The notes beneath the pieces are model-generated. The model saw only the letters and a program-made list of their open reading frames with translations. It did no database searches and was not told the origin of the DNA. Made by a program: the position numbers and the translations under genes. Shown in pieces: positions 55,285-63,522 of a stretch of DNA of 64,000 bases; the stretch's first letter is position 1; every line of letters begins with the position of its first letter. The stretch is from Tissierellia bacterium (GTDB lineage Bacteria > Bacillota > Clostridia > Tissierellales > Tepidimicrobiaceae), in assembly GCA_012735215.1 (NCBI GenBank), contig JAAYHX010000006.1, positions 81,656 through 145,655 on the forward strand. The letters are read 5' to 3'.

Positions 55285-55365
55285 AATGTTTTTTTTATAA
55301 TTATTAAGCAATGTTAGTAGCTTTTCTAAATATGAAAGAAAATAAAAAATATTCTAAATTTTAGC

Positions 55366-55394
55366 TTGACATAGGGTATCTTATAAAATATAAT
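55366..55394 (+). promoter_or_regulatory. Consensus sigma-A promoter of the panB-panF cluster
   Basis: TTGACA (55366-55371), a 17-base spacer and TATAAT (55389-55394) match the sigma-A consensus at every position. The predicted transcript start is near 55401, leaving a leader of about 200 bases before panB. Such a strong promoter with an operator just downstream suggests repression as the main control. Confidence 0.85.
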
Positions 55395-55410
55395 ATTAAT
55401 AAAATCAAAA

Positions 55411-55439
55411 TACGGAACATTGTACCGTAGAACGGAACA
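55411..55439 (+). promoter_or_regulatory. Operator-like repeat after the panB promoter, shared with the second panB copy
   Basis: TACGGAACATTGTACCGTA (55411-55429) is a near-palindrome, followed by a further CGGAACA (55433-55439). The two GGAACA units are exactly 20 bases apart, and the same 20-base spacing occurs at 62475 and 62495. It begins about 10 bases past the predicted transcript start, which fits a repressor. The protein that binds is unknown; an IclR-type site is one guess. Confidence 0.6.
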
Positions 55440-55608
55440 ACTATCGATTATAGGATTATCTTACCAACTTTCCTATCAATAAATATATATTCTTATATAT
55501 CCACTTTTCATTACAATATTCCCTAATAATATATTTAGTAACAAAAATCTATAATTATGGAACCATTAATCTTATTTTAAGGACAAAATACGATAAAGGG
55601 GTGACTAT
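55440..55608. other. Long AT-rich leader of the first panB gene
   Basis: About 170 bases with no open frame and no riboswitch that I recognise. Together with 55285-55365, which is also without a gene, it makes up the 324-base space between the brnQ terminator and panB. Confidence 0.5.
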
Positions 55609-56451
55609 ATGTCCAATGGGAAAAAGAAGATGACCATTGCAGATTTTAAGAAGTATAAGAAGGAGGGTAGGAAGTTTTCTTATGTAACTGCCTATGACTA
55701 TACAACAGCTACTATAGTCAATGAAAGCGATGTGGAGGTTATACTAGTTGGTGATTCCTTAGGCATGATCATGTTAGGCTATGATGGGACTACTCCAGTT
55801 ACATTGGAGGACATCATTCACCATACCAAACCTGTAGTTAAGGGAGCGCCAGATACCTTCATAGTAGCAGATATGCCTTTTGGTACTTATAATGTGAGCA
55901 TTGAAAAGGCCATTGAAAACGCTAACAGACTTTATAAGGAAACTGGATGTGACTGTGTAAAGCTAGAAGGTGGAGTAGAAGTGGCTGATACAATAGCTGC
56001 TATAGTAAAAGCAGGAATACCTGTTATGGGACACATAGGCCTTACACCTCAAACGGCTGGAATGTTAGGGGGCTTTAAGGTACAAGGTTCAACTCCAGAA
56101 GGAGCAAAGAAGCTAATAGAAGATGTTAAGGCTATAGAAAAGGCCGGAGCCTTTTCAGTGGTACTAGAGTGTGTTCCTAAGGGAGTAGGCAAGGCCATAA
56201 CCGAGGCAGTAGAGATACCAGTACTAGGAATAGGGGCAGGACCCTATGTGGACTGTCAAGTGTTAGTAACACAAGACCTACTAGATATGTATGGAGACTT
56301 TAAGCCAAAGTTTGTGAAGCACTTTGCCCACATCAGAAAGGAAATGGTAGAAGGGCTTAATAGATTCCATAAGGAAACTATTGAAGGAACCTTCCCATCA
56401 AGGGAGTACTGCTTCAATGCTCAGGTAGAAGGCTTTGAAGTAGAAGACTAA
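55609..56451 (+). CDS. panB: 3-methyl-2-oxobutanoate hydroxymethyltransferase, copy 1
   Basis: PanB interconverts 2-oxoisovalerate plus methylene-tetrahydrofolate and ketopantoate, a reversible reaction. The metal ligands are present: Asp49 (VGDSLGM), Asp88 (VADMPFGTY) and Glu120 (VKLEGG), as is the catalytic Glu in VLECVP. At 280 residues it is complete, and it starts with AAAGGGG upstream. It is about 97% identical to the second copy at 62630. It leads a run with an M20 amidohydrolase, a pantothenate importer and an aminotransferase. No panC or panD is nearby, so a catabolic direction is plausible here. Confidence 0.93.
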   Translation: MSNGKKKMTIADFKKYKKEGRKFSYVTAYDYTTATIVNESDVEVILVGDSLGMIMLGYDGTTPVTLEDIIHHTKPVVKGAPDTFIVADMPFGTYNVSIEKAIENANRLYKETGCDCVKLEGGVEVADTIAAIVKAGIPVMGHIGLTPQTAGMLGGFKVQGSTPEGAKKLIEDVKAIEKAGAFSVVLECVPKGVGKAITEAVEIPVLGIGAGPYVDCQVLVTQDLLDMYGDFKPKFVKHFAHIRKEMVEGLNRFHKETIEGTFPSREYCFNAQVEGFEVED

Positions 56452-56484
56452 GGGTTATGAATTTAAATTATAAGGGGGGTAAAT

Positions 56485-57741
56485 ATGTCTAAGTCAGGTG
56501 CAATGGATTATTCGAATGTATTGGATTATCTGAAGGCTGATGAATTAATAGAGTTTGTTCAAAAACTTGTGAGGATTGAAAGCGTATACGATCCAGAGGT
56601 AGAAGGGGCTAATGAATCAGAAGTTGCACATTTTATATACGAGTTTCTAAAGAATGAAGGCTTTGAAGTCCATATGGATGAAGTGGTTCCAGGAAGACCA
56701 AACGTGATAGGTATCTTTAAGGGAGAAGAGGAAGGCAAAACTTTACTATTTGAAGGACATACAGATGTGGTTTCTGTTGGAGACAGAGAAAAGTGGACCT
56801 ATGATCCTTTTGGAGCAGAGATTGTAGAAGTAGATGGGAAGAAGAGGATGTACGGAAGAGGAACTATAGATACTAAAGGGAATGTAGGAGCCATGATATA
56901 TGCTGTTAAGGCCATAAAGGATTCAGGCATACCCATAAAAGGAAATATAAAACTATGCATACCTGTTGATGAAGAAGGACTTATGATAGGTATTAAGGAT
57001 TTTATAAAGAAGGGGTGGGCTGATGATGTAGACGCAGCAATTATATGTGAACCGGAAGAGAAAAACTTGTGCATTGTAGCTAAGGGAGCTTTGAGAATTG
57101 GCATTCAAATCAACGGCAAAATGTCCCATGGCTGTATGCCGCTAGCAGGCAATAATCCAATGTGGGGGGTGGGAAGGCTAATAACAGAGATTAGAAGTCT
57201 TGAAAATGCAGAAAAGGACAGAGTAGGTAAGCACGAATTTTTAGGCTGGCCAAGTATGACTCCAACAACTGTAACTGCTCCAATTAAGGGAGTGGCTCAA
57301 ATCAATGTTGTACCAGATGATGCTTATGTAACCTTGGATATAAGAACTGTACCAGGACAAGATCACGATGCAATAATAAATCAAATACAGGGAATACTGG
57401 ATAGACTAATGAAGCAATATCCAGATGGGGATGATAAATTTGATGCTACATTAGAAGTAATCGATAATAGACCAGTTGTTGAATGTGATAAGGATGAACC
57501 TGTAGTTCAAGCTCTTGCAAAAGCCTACGTAGATATCATGGGTAAAGACCCAATTTACAATGGAGTTCCTGGAGCAACAGACGGCACCTTCTTATCTGCA
57601 TGGAAGGATATTCCAACTGTTGTTACCGGTGCTGGAGATAGAGAACTTCCCCATCAGGTGGATGAGTATGTTGAGTTAGATGACTTAGTTGAAACTGCAA
57701 AGATGTACACCTTGGCAGCCCTATATTATTTAAATGACTGA
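56485..57741 (+). CDS. M20-family metalloamidohydrolase, candidate pantothenate hydrolase 1
   Basis: This 418-residue M20 peptidase/deacylase resembles ArgE/DapE-type enzymes. Metal and catalytic residues are visible: EGHTDVV, GRGTIDTKGNVGA, PVDEEGL, the Glu in CEPEEKN and ELPHQVDEYV. The family hydrolyses amide bonds next to a carboxylate, and pantothenate has such a bond. Its place between panB and the pantothenate importer suggests pantothenate or a pantoyl amide as substrate, but this is inference. It starts 33 bases after panB with GGGGGG. Confidence 0.78.
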   Translation: MSKSGAMDYSNVLDYLKADELIEFVQKLVRIESVYDPEVEGANESEVAHFIYEFLKNEGFEVHMDEVVPGRPNVIGIFKGEEEGKTLLFEGHTDVVSVGDREKWTYDPFGAEIVEVDGKKRMYGRGTIDTKGNVGAMIYAVKAIKDSGIPIKGNIKLCIPVDEEGLMIGIKDFIKKGWADDVDAAIICEPEEKNLCIVAKGALRIGIQINGKMSHGCMPLAGNNPMWGVGRLITEIRSLENAEKDRVGKHEFLGWPSMTPTTVTAPIKGVAQINVVPDDAYVTLDIRTVPGQDHDAIINQIQGILDRLMKQYPDGDDKFDATLEVIDNRPVVECDKDEPVVQALAKAYVDIMGKDPIYNGVPGATDGTFLSAWKDIPTVVTGAGDRELPHQVDEYVELDDLVETAKMYTLAALYYLND

Positions 57742-57849
57742 TAAGGATCTAGAGACAGAAGGCAGATTCCTAGAAGAAAAAATACATCCTTAAAGGAAAT
57801 GACATGTTAAAATCTATTGTGTCATTATTAAAAAAGAAAGGGATGGTGA

Positions 57850-58203
57850 GTGAGTGTGAAAGAAGTAGATAACATCAAAATGGATTCTACTGAAGGTTTT
57901 ATGGAAGATCCAAGATATAAGCAATGCAACAAGGAAGCCCGATACGGAGTTATCTTAGGATTATTAAATCTAGTTTGGTGGTATGTATTTGGTTATGGGT
58001 TAGGAGATAAGCCAGTAGAAGGATACACATATATACTAGGATTCCCTTCATGGTTTTTCTTCAGCTGTGTCTTAGGGGCTATAGTCTTTATAGGTTTAAC
58101 ATTTTTCATGGTAGACAAACTATTTAAACACATGCCTCTTGATAAGTTCACTGAGGAAGAAGCCAAAGAATATCTTAAATCAATTGAAGGGAAGGAGGCT
58201 TAA
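57850..58203 (+). CDS. yhdT: YhdT-family small membrane subunit (DUF997), partner of PanF
   Basis: This 117-residue protein has two membrane segments and the family patterns DPRYKQCNKEARYG, WWYVFGYGLG and GFPSWFFFSCVLGA. YhdT is encoded next to panF in many bacteria and is thought to support the symporter. It ends 2 bases before the panF start, so the two are translationally coupled. The start is GTG at 57850, or possibly the GTG at 57856; both follow a GGGATGG-type ribosome binding site. Confidence 0.85.
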   Translation: MSVKEVDNIKMDSTEGFMEDPRYKQCNKEARYGVILGLLNLVWWYVFGYGLGDKPVEGYTYILGFPSWFFFSCVLGAIVFIGLTFFMVDKLFKHMPLDKFTEEEAKEYLKSIEGKEA

Positions 58204-58205
58204 CT

Positions 58206-59699
58206 ATGGGTAATCTAAACTTATCAGTCCTTATTCCGATAATCGTATACTTTTCTTTGATGTACATTATAGGTATATATGCTGCAAAAATACTTAGTAA
58301 GGTTGCTAAGTCAAAAGGTGATGGCTCTCAATACATGGAAGAGTACATGACAGGTGGTAGGGATACAGGTGGATTTGTATTGGCCATGACCCTGGTAGCA
58401 ACTTATCTTAGTGCTGGAAGCTTTATAGGAGGCCCTGGTACTGCTTATACAATTGGATTGGCATGGGTATTTCTAGCTATGTCCCAGATGCCAACAGGAT
58501 ATTACACCGTATCAGTTTTAGGGAAAAAGTTTGCAATAATTTCTAGAAAGGTAAACTGCAATACGATAACTGACTTTTTAAGGGCAAGATATAGAAGTAA
58601 TGCTGTAGTAATATTAGCTTCCCTTTCCATAATTTTCTTCATTACTGCTGCTATGGCTGCCCAGTGGATAGGTGCAGCAAGGCTATTACAAGGTTCTACA
58701 GGATTGGATTATAAGGTTGCCTTGTTCTTCTTTGGTATTACGGTTGTAGTCCATACGGCTATAGGTGGCTATAGAGGAGTAGTATTAAATGATACCCTAC
58801 AAGGTATAGTGATGACCATATCTACTGTAGCTCTATTTGCAATGGTATTGGTTAAAGGTGGAGGAATAACAAACATAATACAAAATATGAAAGCAATAGA
58901 CCCAGGAATGATATCTCCTATGGGTGTGGATCCAGGATTTACGTCAAAGGCTTGGGTCACTTCCTATTGGGTACTAGTTGGATTTGCGGTTATAGGTCTT
59001 CCTAGTGTTGCCCAGAGAGCTATGAGCTATAAGGACACTAAGAGTTTAAGCTCAGGTATTAAATATGGTACAGTTGTTTCAATAGTACTGTTACTTGGTA
59101 TGCACTTAGTAGGAGCCTTTGGTTCCACCTTGGTATCTGGAATAGAGTCTGGAGACTTAGTAGTACCTACATTAGCGGTATCCCTATTCCCAGATGTATT
59201 AGCTGGTATAATGCTGGCAGGTCCGTTGGCTGCTGTAATGTCAACGGTTGACTCGCAACTATTAGTTGTAGTTGGAGCCATAGTGAATGACCTATATGTA
59301 AACTATATAAAACCTCAAGTAGCAGAAGATGCGAAAAGGGTTTCCAAGCTAACAATTGGAACTACAATAGTTATGGGAATAGTCACCTTCCTACTTGCCA
59401 TAGATCCACCAGAGCTAATGGTTTGGTTGAACCTATTTGCAACAGCAGGCCAGATTTCCACCTTTCTATGGCCAACTATACTAGGACTATATTGGAAGAA
59501 GGCTAATAAGGAAGGAGCTATTGCAAGTATGATAGTTGGTATGGTATCCTATGTAATCTTCAACTACAACTATCCAAGGCCTTTAGGAATGCACGCAATA
59601 GTAGCTTCCTTGATACTATCGCTTATAGCCTTTGTTGTAGTCTCCAAGTTTACAAAAGAACCATCTAAGGATATAATAGAGACCTTCTGGGGCATTTAA
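58206..59699 (+). CDS. panF: Sodium/pantothenate symporter
   Basis: This SSS-family transporter of 497 residues with about 13 membrane segments imports pantothenate with Na+. As far as I recall the Escherichia coli PanF sequence, agreement is close across the protein: FVLAMTLVATYLSAGSFIGG, LGKKFAIISR, FGVIGLP-type motif (FAVIGLPSVAQRAMSYKD), and LAGPLAAVMSTVDSQLL. Coupling to yhdT supports the assignment. In this cluster it would bring in the substrate for the proposed pantothenate breakdown. A terminator follows, though the aminotransferase gene begins only 43 bases after it. Confidence 0.92.
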   Translation: MGNLNLSVLIPIIVYFSLMYIIGIYAAKILSKVAKSKGDGSQYMEEYMTGGRDTGGFVLAMTLVATYLSAGSFIGGPGTAYTIGLAWVFLAMSQMPTGYYTVSVLGKKFAIISRKVNCNTITDFLRARYRSNAVVILASLSIIFFITAAMAAQWIGAARLLQGSTGLDYKVALFFFGITVVVHTAIGGYRGVVLNDTLQGIVMTISTVALFAMVLVKGGGITNIIQNMKAIDPGMISPMGVDPGFTSKAWVTSYWVLVGFAVIGLPSVAQRAMSYKDTKSLSSGIKYGTVVSIVLLLGMHLVGAFGSTLVSGIESGDLVVPTLAVSLFPDVLAGIMLAGPLAAVMSTVDSQLLVVVGAIVNDLYVNYIKPQVAEDAKRVSKLTIGTTIVMGIVTFLLAIDPPELMVWLNLFATAGQISTFLWPTILGLYWKKANKEGAIASMIVGMVSYVIFNYNYPRPLGMHAIVASLILSLIAFVVVSKFTKEPSKDIIETFWGI

Positions 59700-59729
59700 G
59701 GAGTAGAGCCTTAAGGGCTCTATTCCTTT
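59700..59729 (+). terminator. Terminator after panF
   Basis: TAGAGCC (59704-59710) pairs with GGCTCTA (59716-59722), extended by GGAG and TTCC. The tail is only moderately T-rich, so partial read-through into the aminotransferase gene is possible. Confidence 0.55.
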
Positions 59730-59771
59730 GATTAACAGGCTCTTAATTATGTTCAGTAAAGGGGGATTAGA

Positions 59772-61097
59772 ATGTCTGACTATGAAAGAGTAAAAAAGGA
59801 AAGCTTATCATACAATCTATTTTCCTGGTCAGCTCAAGTAAAGCTAAATCCAATAGCTGTTGAAAGGGCTGAGGGAATCTATTTTTGGGATTACAATGGA
59901 AAGCGTTATGCAGATATGTCATCCCAATTAGTCCATGTTAATATTGGTTATGGCAATAAAAAAGTTATTGAAGCCATAAAGAAACAAGCAGAGAAGCTGG
60001 CTTATATGGGACCATCCTTTGCAGTAGATGTGAAGGCCGAAGCTGCAAGAAAGATCTTAGAAGTAGCACCTGACAATATGGGAAAGGTCTTCTTTACCAA
60101 TGCAGGGGCAGAGTCCAATGAAAATGCCATAAAGATTGCCCGCTTGTATACTGGAAAATACAAGATATTCTCAGGCTACAGGTCCTTCCATGGAGCATCC
60201 TATGGTGCTGCAAATCTAACTGGAGAAACAAGACGATTTGCAAGCGAGCCTGGAATTCCTGGCTTTGTTAAATACTTCAACCCCTATCCCTATAGGGCGC
60301 CAATAGATTATGAAACTGAGGAAGAGGTAGCTGAATACTATCTTACTCTTTTAAGGGAGCAAATTGAGTTTGAAGGACCAGAAAATATAGCTGCTATTTT
60401 CCAAGAGACAGTTGTAGGAAGCAATGGAGTATTGATCCCACCAAAAGGCTGGTTAGAAGGAGTAAGGAAGCTTTGTGATGAGTATAAGATCCTCATGGTA
60501 TGCGATGAGATAATGGCTGGATTTGGAAGAACAGGCCAATGGTTTGGGGTAGACAATTGGAAGGTAAAACCAGATATTATGACCGTTGCAAAGGGATTAA
60601 CTAGTGGATATGTTCCCCTAGGTGGAGTTATAGTCAGCAAGGAAATAGCAGAGCACTTTGATAACAATGTACTATACTGTGGTCTAACCTACAATGGGCA
60701 TCCAATGGGGTGTGCTGCAGCTTCAGCTTCAATAGATGTGTATAAGGAAGAGGGGTTAATAGAAAATTCAAGGAATATGGGTAAGGTACTAGGTCAAATC
60801 CTTGAAGACTTGAAGGAGAAACATCCCTGTGTGGGCGATGTAAGGTATATAGGACTATTCTCTGCTGTTGAATTGGTAAAAGATAAGAAGACAAAAAAAC
60901 CCCTAGTACCCTATGGGAAGGATCCAGAGGGACTTATGAAGAAGATTGTGGGCATGCTAGTAGAAAGAGGTTTCTGGACTTATAATCACCAGAACAGGAT
61001 AATGGTGGCACCACCATTGATAATCAATGAAGAGCAATTAAGAGAAAATCTGGCTATTTTGGATGAGGTTTTAAGCTATGTAGATACTATTATATAG
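59772..61097 (+). CDS. Class III aminotransferase, candidate beta-alanine:pyruvate aminotransferase
   Basis: This PLP enzyme of the omega-aminotransferase class has 441 residues. VFFTNAGAESNENAIKIAR, SGYRSFHGASYGAANLTG, MVCDEIMAGFGRTG and the PLP lysine in TVAKGLTSGYVPLGG are intact. Enzymes of this type transfer terminal amino groups from beta-alanine, taurine or gamma-aminobutyrate to pyruvate. Next to the pantothenate importer, beta-alanine released from pantothenate is the likely donor, giving malonate semialdehyde. That specificity is inferred from context; taurine is the main alternative. The ATG follows AAAGGGGG. Confidence 0.85.
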   Translation: MSDYERVKKESLSYNLFSWSAQVKLNPIAVERAEGIYFWDYNGKRYADMSSQLVHVNIGYGNKKVIEAIKKQAEKLAYMGPSFAVDVKAEAARKILEVAPDNMGKVFFTNAGAESNENAIKIARLYTGKYKIFSGYRSFHGASYGAANLTGETRRFASEPGIPGFVKYFNPYPYRAPIDYETEEEVAEYYLTLLREQIEFEGPENIAAIFQETVVGSNGVLIPPKGWLEGVRKLCDEYKILMVCDEIMAGFGRTGQWFGVDNWKVKPDIMTVAKGLTSGYVPLGGVIVSKEIAEHFDNNVLYCGLTYNGHPMGCAAASASIDVYKEEGLIENSRNMGKVLGQILEDLKEKHPCVGDVRYIGLFSAVELVKDKKTKKPLVPYGKDPEGLMKKIVGMLVERGFWTYNHQNRIMVAPPLIINEEQLRENLAILDEVLSYVDTII

Positions 61098-61145
61098 CAG
61101 AAAATACTGGTATGGGCTTATTGAGATAGATAAGGGGGACATATT

Positions 61146-62426
61146 ATGAAGGATTATGAGAAGATCAAGAAGGCTATTGATGAGGCAGTGGAAAGTTTAG
61201 AAGAAGAGCTGATTGAATTTGCAAAGGAAATTGTAAGCATACCTACTGAAAATCCACCTGGAAGAGATTATGAAAAGTGTGCTAAAGCAATAGGGGACAT
61301 GATGGAGAAAATAGGCTGTGAAGTAGAGTATGTGTACGTGCCGGAGGATCAGCTTGAAAAACTTGCGCCTCACGGAGAAGGCCTTCCAAGAGTAAGTGTG
61401 ATTGGTAAATATAAAGGGGCTGTGGAAAGGCCAAGTATTCATTTTTCTGGCCATTATGATGTAGTACCTGCGGGAGAAGGTTGGAGTGTGAACCCCTATG
61501 AGCCAGTGGTCAAAGATGGGAAATTGTATGGCAGAGGTTCTTCGGATCAGAAGTCTGGAATTGTATCCCAAATATTTGCTATATATGCTCTAAAAAAAGC
61601 AGGCATAAAACTAAAGGGGACTATTCTTTCCAGTGCCACACCAGACGAAGAAACAGGAGGAGACGCAGGGGTAGGTTATTTGGTCAAAAATGGATATCTG
61701 GATAAGGATAATACAGACTATTGTGTGATTACAGAGTGTTTAGATGTAGATAAGGTCTGTTTAGGTCATAGGGGGACCCTGTGGTTTGAGCTGATTACAA
61801 AAGGGGTACAAAGTCATGGAAGCATGCCCGATGAAGGAGTTAATGCCATAGATAATATGAAGAAGGTGCTAAATGCTATGGATGAGGAAATAAAGCCTCT
61901 CTTGATGGAAAAGTCCAAGTATCCTATACAGCCTGAAGCCTGTAGAAAGAGTACATTAACTGTTACAACCATAGAAGCAGGGAACAAGGTAAACACTGTG
62001 CCAAATTTATGTAAAGCTACCTTTGACTGGAGGTTGATTCCAGAAACTAGTGTAAGCTGGGCCAAGGATAAGATTATATCCATATGCGAAAGGCTTAAAA
62101 GGGAGGATCCGGATTTTGATTATGAATTCAATATTATAATGGAGGTTGATCCTACCATAGTTCCCGATGATACAGATGTAGTAAAGGCATTTTTAAAGGC
62201 AGGTATGGAATATCTAAACAAGGAAATGGCTTTTTCCTTAAGTCCAGGCAGTGATGATCAGAAATACGTTGTAAAGGACGGAAAGCTAGAGCAATGTATT
62301 GTATATGGTCCAGGACCTTTGGTATTGGCCCATAAGGTAGATGAGTACGTAGAAGTAGAGGATATGAAGGCTTCTGCAAAGATTATGGCCTTAGCAGCGT
62401 GTATGCTTCTAGGTGTTGATGAGTAA
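61146..62426 (+). CDS. M20-family metalloamidohydrolase, candidate pantothenate hydrolase 2
   Basis: This is the second M20 enzyme of the cluster, 426 residues, only distantly similar to the first. Motifs are SGHYDVVPAG, GRGSSDQKSG, SATPDEETGG, CLDVDKVCLGHRG and AHKVDEYVEVED. It belongs with the ArgE/DapE/CPG2 group. Its start ATG at 61146 follows ATAAGGGGG, 48 bases after the aminotransferase gene. Having two M20 enzymes could mean different pantothenate-like substrates (for example pantothenate and pantetheine) or a dipeptide and pantothenate. The substrate is not established. Confidence 0.76.
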   Translation: MKDYEKIKKAIDEAVESLEEELIEFAKEIVSIPTENPPGRDYEKCAKAIGDMMEKIGCEVEYVYVPEDQLEKLAPHGEGLPRVSVIGKYKGAVERPSIHFSGHYDVVPAGEGWSVNPYEPVVKDGKLYGRGSSDQKSGIVSQIFAIYALKKAGIKLKGTILSSATPDEETGGDAGVGYLVKNGYLDKDNTDYCVITECLDVDKVCLGHRGTLWFELITKGVQSHGSMPDEGVNAIDNMKKVLNAMDEEIKPLLMEKSKYPIQPEACRKSTLTVTTIEAGNKVNTVPNLCKATFDWRLIPETSVSWAKDKIISICERLKREDPDFDYEFNIIMEVDPTIVPDDTDVVKAFLKAGMEYLNKEMAFSLSPGSDDQKYVVKDGKLEQCIVYGPGPLVLAHKVDEYVEVEDMKASAKIMALAACMLLGVDE

Positions 62427-62472
62427 TTACAATAGGGGATAAGAGTTAAAAGGAATAGGCCTGATCCTAATA

Positions 62473-62500
62473 GCAGAACATCATTCTGCAACGCGGAACA
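62473..62500 (+). promoter_or_regulatory. Operator-like repeat upstream of the second panB copy
   Basis: GCAGAACATCATTCTGC (62473-62489) is a 17-base palindrome with a 5-base centre, followed by CGGAACA (62494-62500). The RGAACA units are 20 bases apart as at the first copy. It lies 130 bases before the panB start. I could not find an equally clear promoter next to it. Confidence 0.55.
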
Positions 62501-62629
62501 TACAAAAATGCTATTACCTTATTATACCAATCTTATTTAATATATCAATGGTATTTTTTATGGTAAACTTACTTTTTATAACATATTTGTTTATTGCTAC
62601 TAATAAGACTAATAAAAGGAGGATTCAGC

Positions 62630-63505
62630 ATGTCAGTACACAGCAAAAAAGAACCAAGCACACCTAATGGTAAAAAGAAGATGACTATTGCAGATTTTAA
62701 GAAGTATAAGAAAGAGGGCAGAAAGTTTTCTTATGTAACTGCCTACGATTATACAACAGCCACTATAGTTAACGAAAGTAATGTAGAGGTTATACTAGTT
62801 GGAGACTCATTGGGCATGATAATGTTAGGCTACGATGGGACTACTGCAGTAACATTGGAAGATGTAATTCACCACACTAAGCCTGTAGTTAAGGGAGCAC
62901 CAGATACCTTCATAGTAGCAGATCTACCCTTTGGTACTTATAATGTGAGCATCGAAAAAGCTGTTGAAAACGCAAACAGACTATACAAGGAAACTGGATG
63001 CGACTGCGTAAAGCTAGAAGGTGGAGTAGAAGTGGCTGATACAATAGCTGCTATAGTAAAAGCAGGAATACCTGTTATGGGACACATAGGCCTTACACCT
63101 CAAACAGCTGGAATGTTAGGTGGTTTTAAGGTACAAGGATCAACTCCAGAAGGAGCAAAGAAGCTAATAGAAGATGTTAAGGCTATAGAAAAGGCCGGAG
63201 CCTTTTCAGTGGTATTAGAATGTGTACCTAAGGGAGTAGCTAAAGCTGTAACCGAGGCAGTAGAGATACCAGTACTTGGCATAGGAGCTGGACCCTATGT
63301 GGACTGTCAAGTATTAGTAACACAAGACTTACTAGATATGTATGGAGATTTTAAACCTAAATTTGTTAAGCACTTTGCCCACATCAGAAAGGAAATGGTA
63401 GAAGGGCTTAACAGATTCCACCAGGAAACTATTGAAGGAACCTTCCCATCAAGGGAGTACTGCTTCAATGCTCAGGTAGAAGGCTTTGAAGTAGAAGATA
63501 ATTAA
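62630..63505 (+). CDS. panB: 3-methyl-2-oxobutanoate hydroxymethyltransferase, copy 2
   Basis: This 291-residue second PanB has an 11-residue longer N terminus (SVHSKKEPSTP) and differs from copy 1 at about eight positions, nearly all conservative (for example Asp41 to Asn, Met89 to Leu). All metal and catalytic residues are kept. I chose the ATG at 62630 with AAAGGAGG upstream; the frame is open to 62594. Long stretches of the two genes are identical at DNA level. It is followed after 17 bases by panE, making a panB-panE pair. Confidence 0.92.
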   Translation: MSVHSKKEPSTPNGKKKMTIADFKKYKKEGRKFSYVTAYDYTTATIVNESNVEVILVGDSLGMIMLGYDGTTAVTLEDVIHHTKPVVKGAPDTFIVADLPFGTYNVSIEKAVENANRLYKETGCDCVKLEGGVEVADTIAAIVKAGIPVMGHIGLTPQTAGMLGGFKVQGSTPEGAKKLIEDVKAIEKAGAFSVVLECVPKGVAKAVTEAVEIPVLGIGAGPYVDCQVLVTQDLLDMYGDFKPKFVKHFAHIRKEMVEGLNRFHQETIEGTFPSREYCFNAQVEGFEVEDN

Positions 63506-63522
63506 GTAGAAGGGTGATGGAT

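Noticed and set aside
41679..55376. Shared 11-mer TTGACATAGGG in the hut and panB promoters
   Set aside because: It includes the -35 hexamer, and the similarity stops immediately after; this much identity can arise by chance in two sigma-A promoters.
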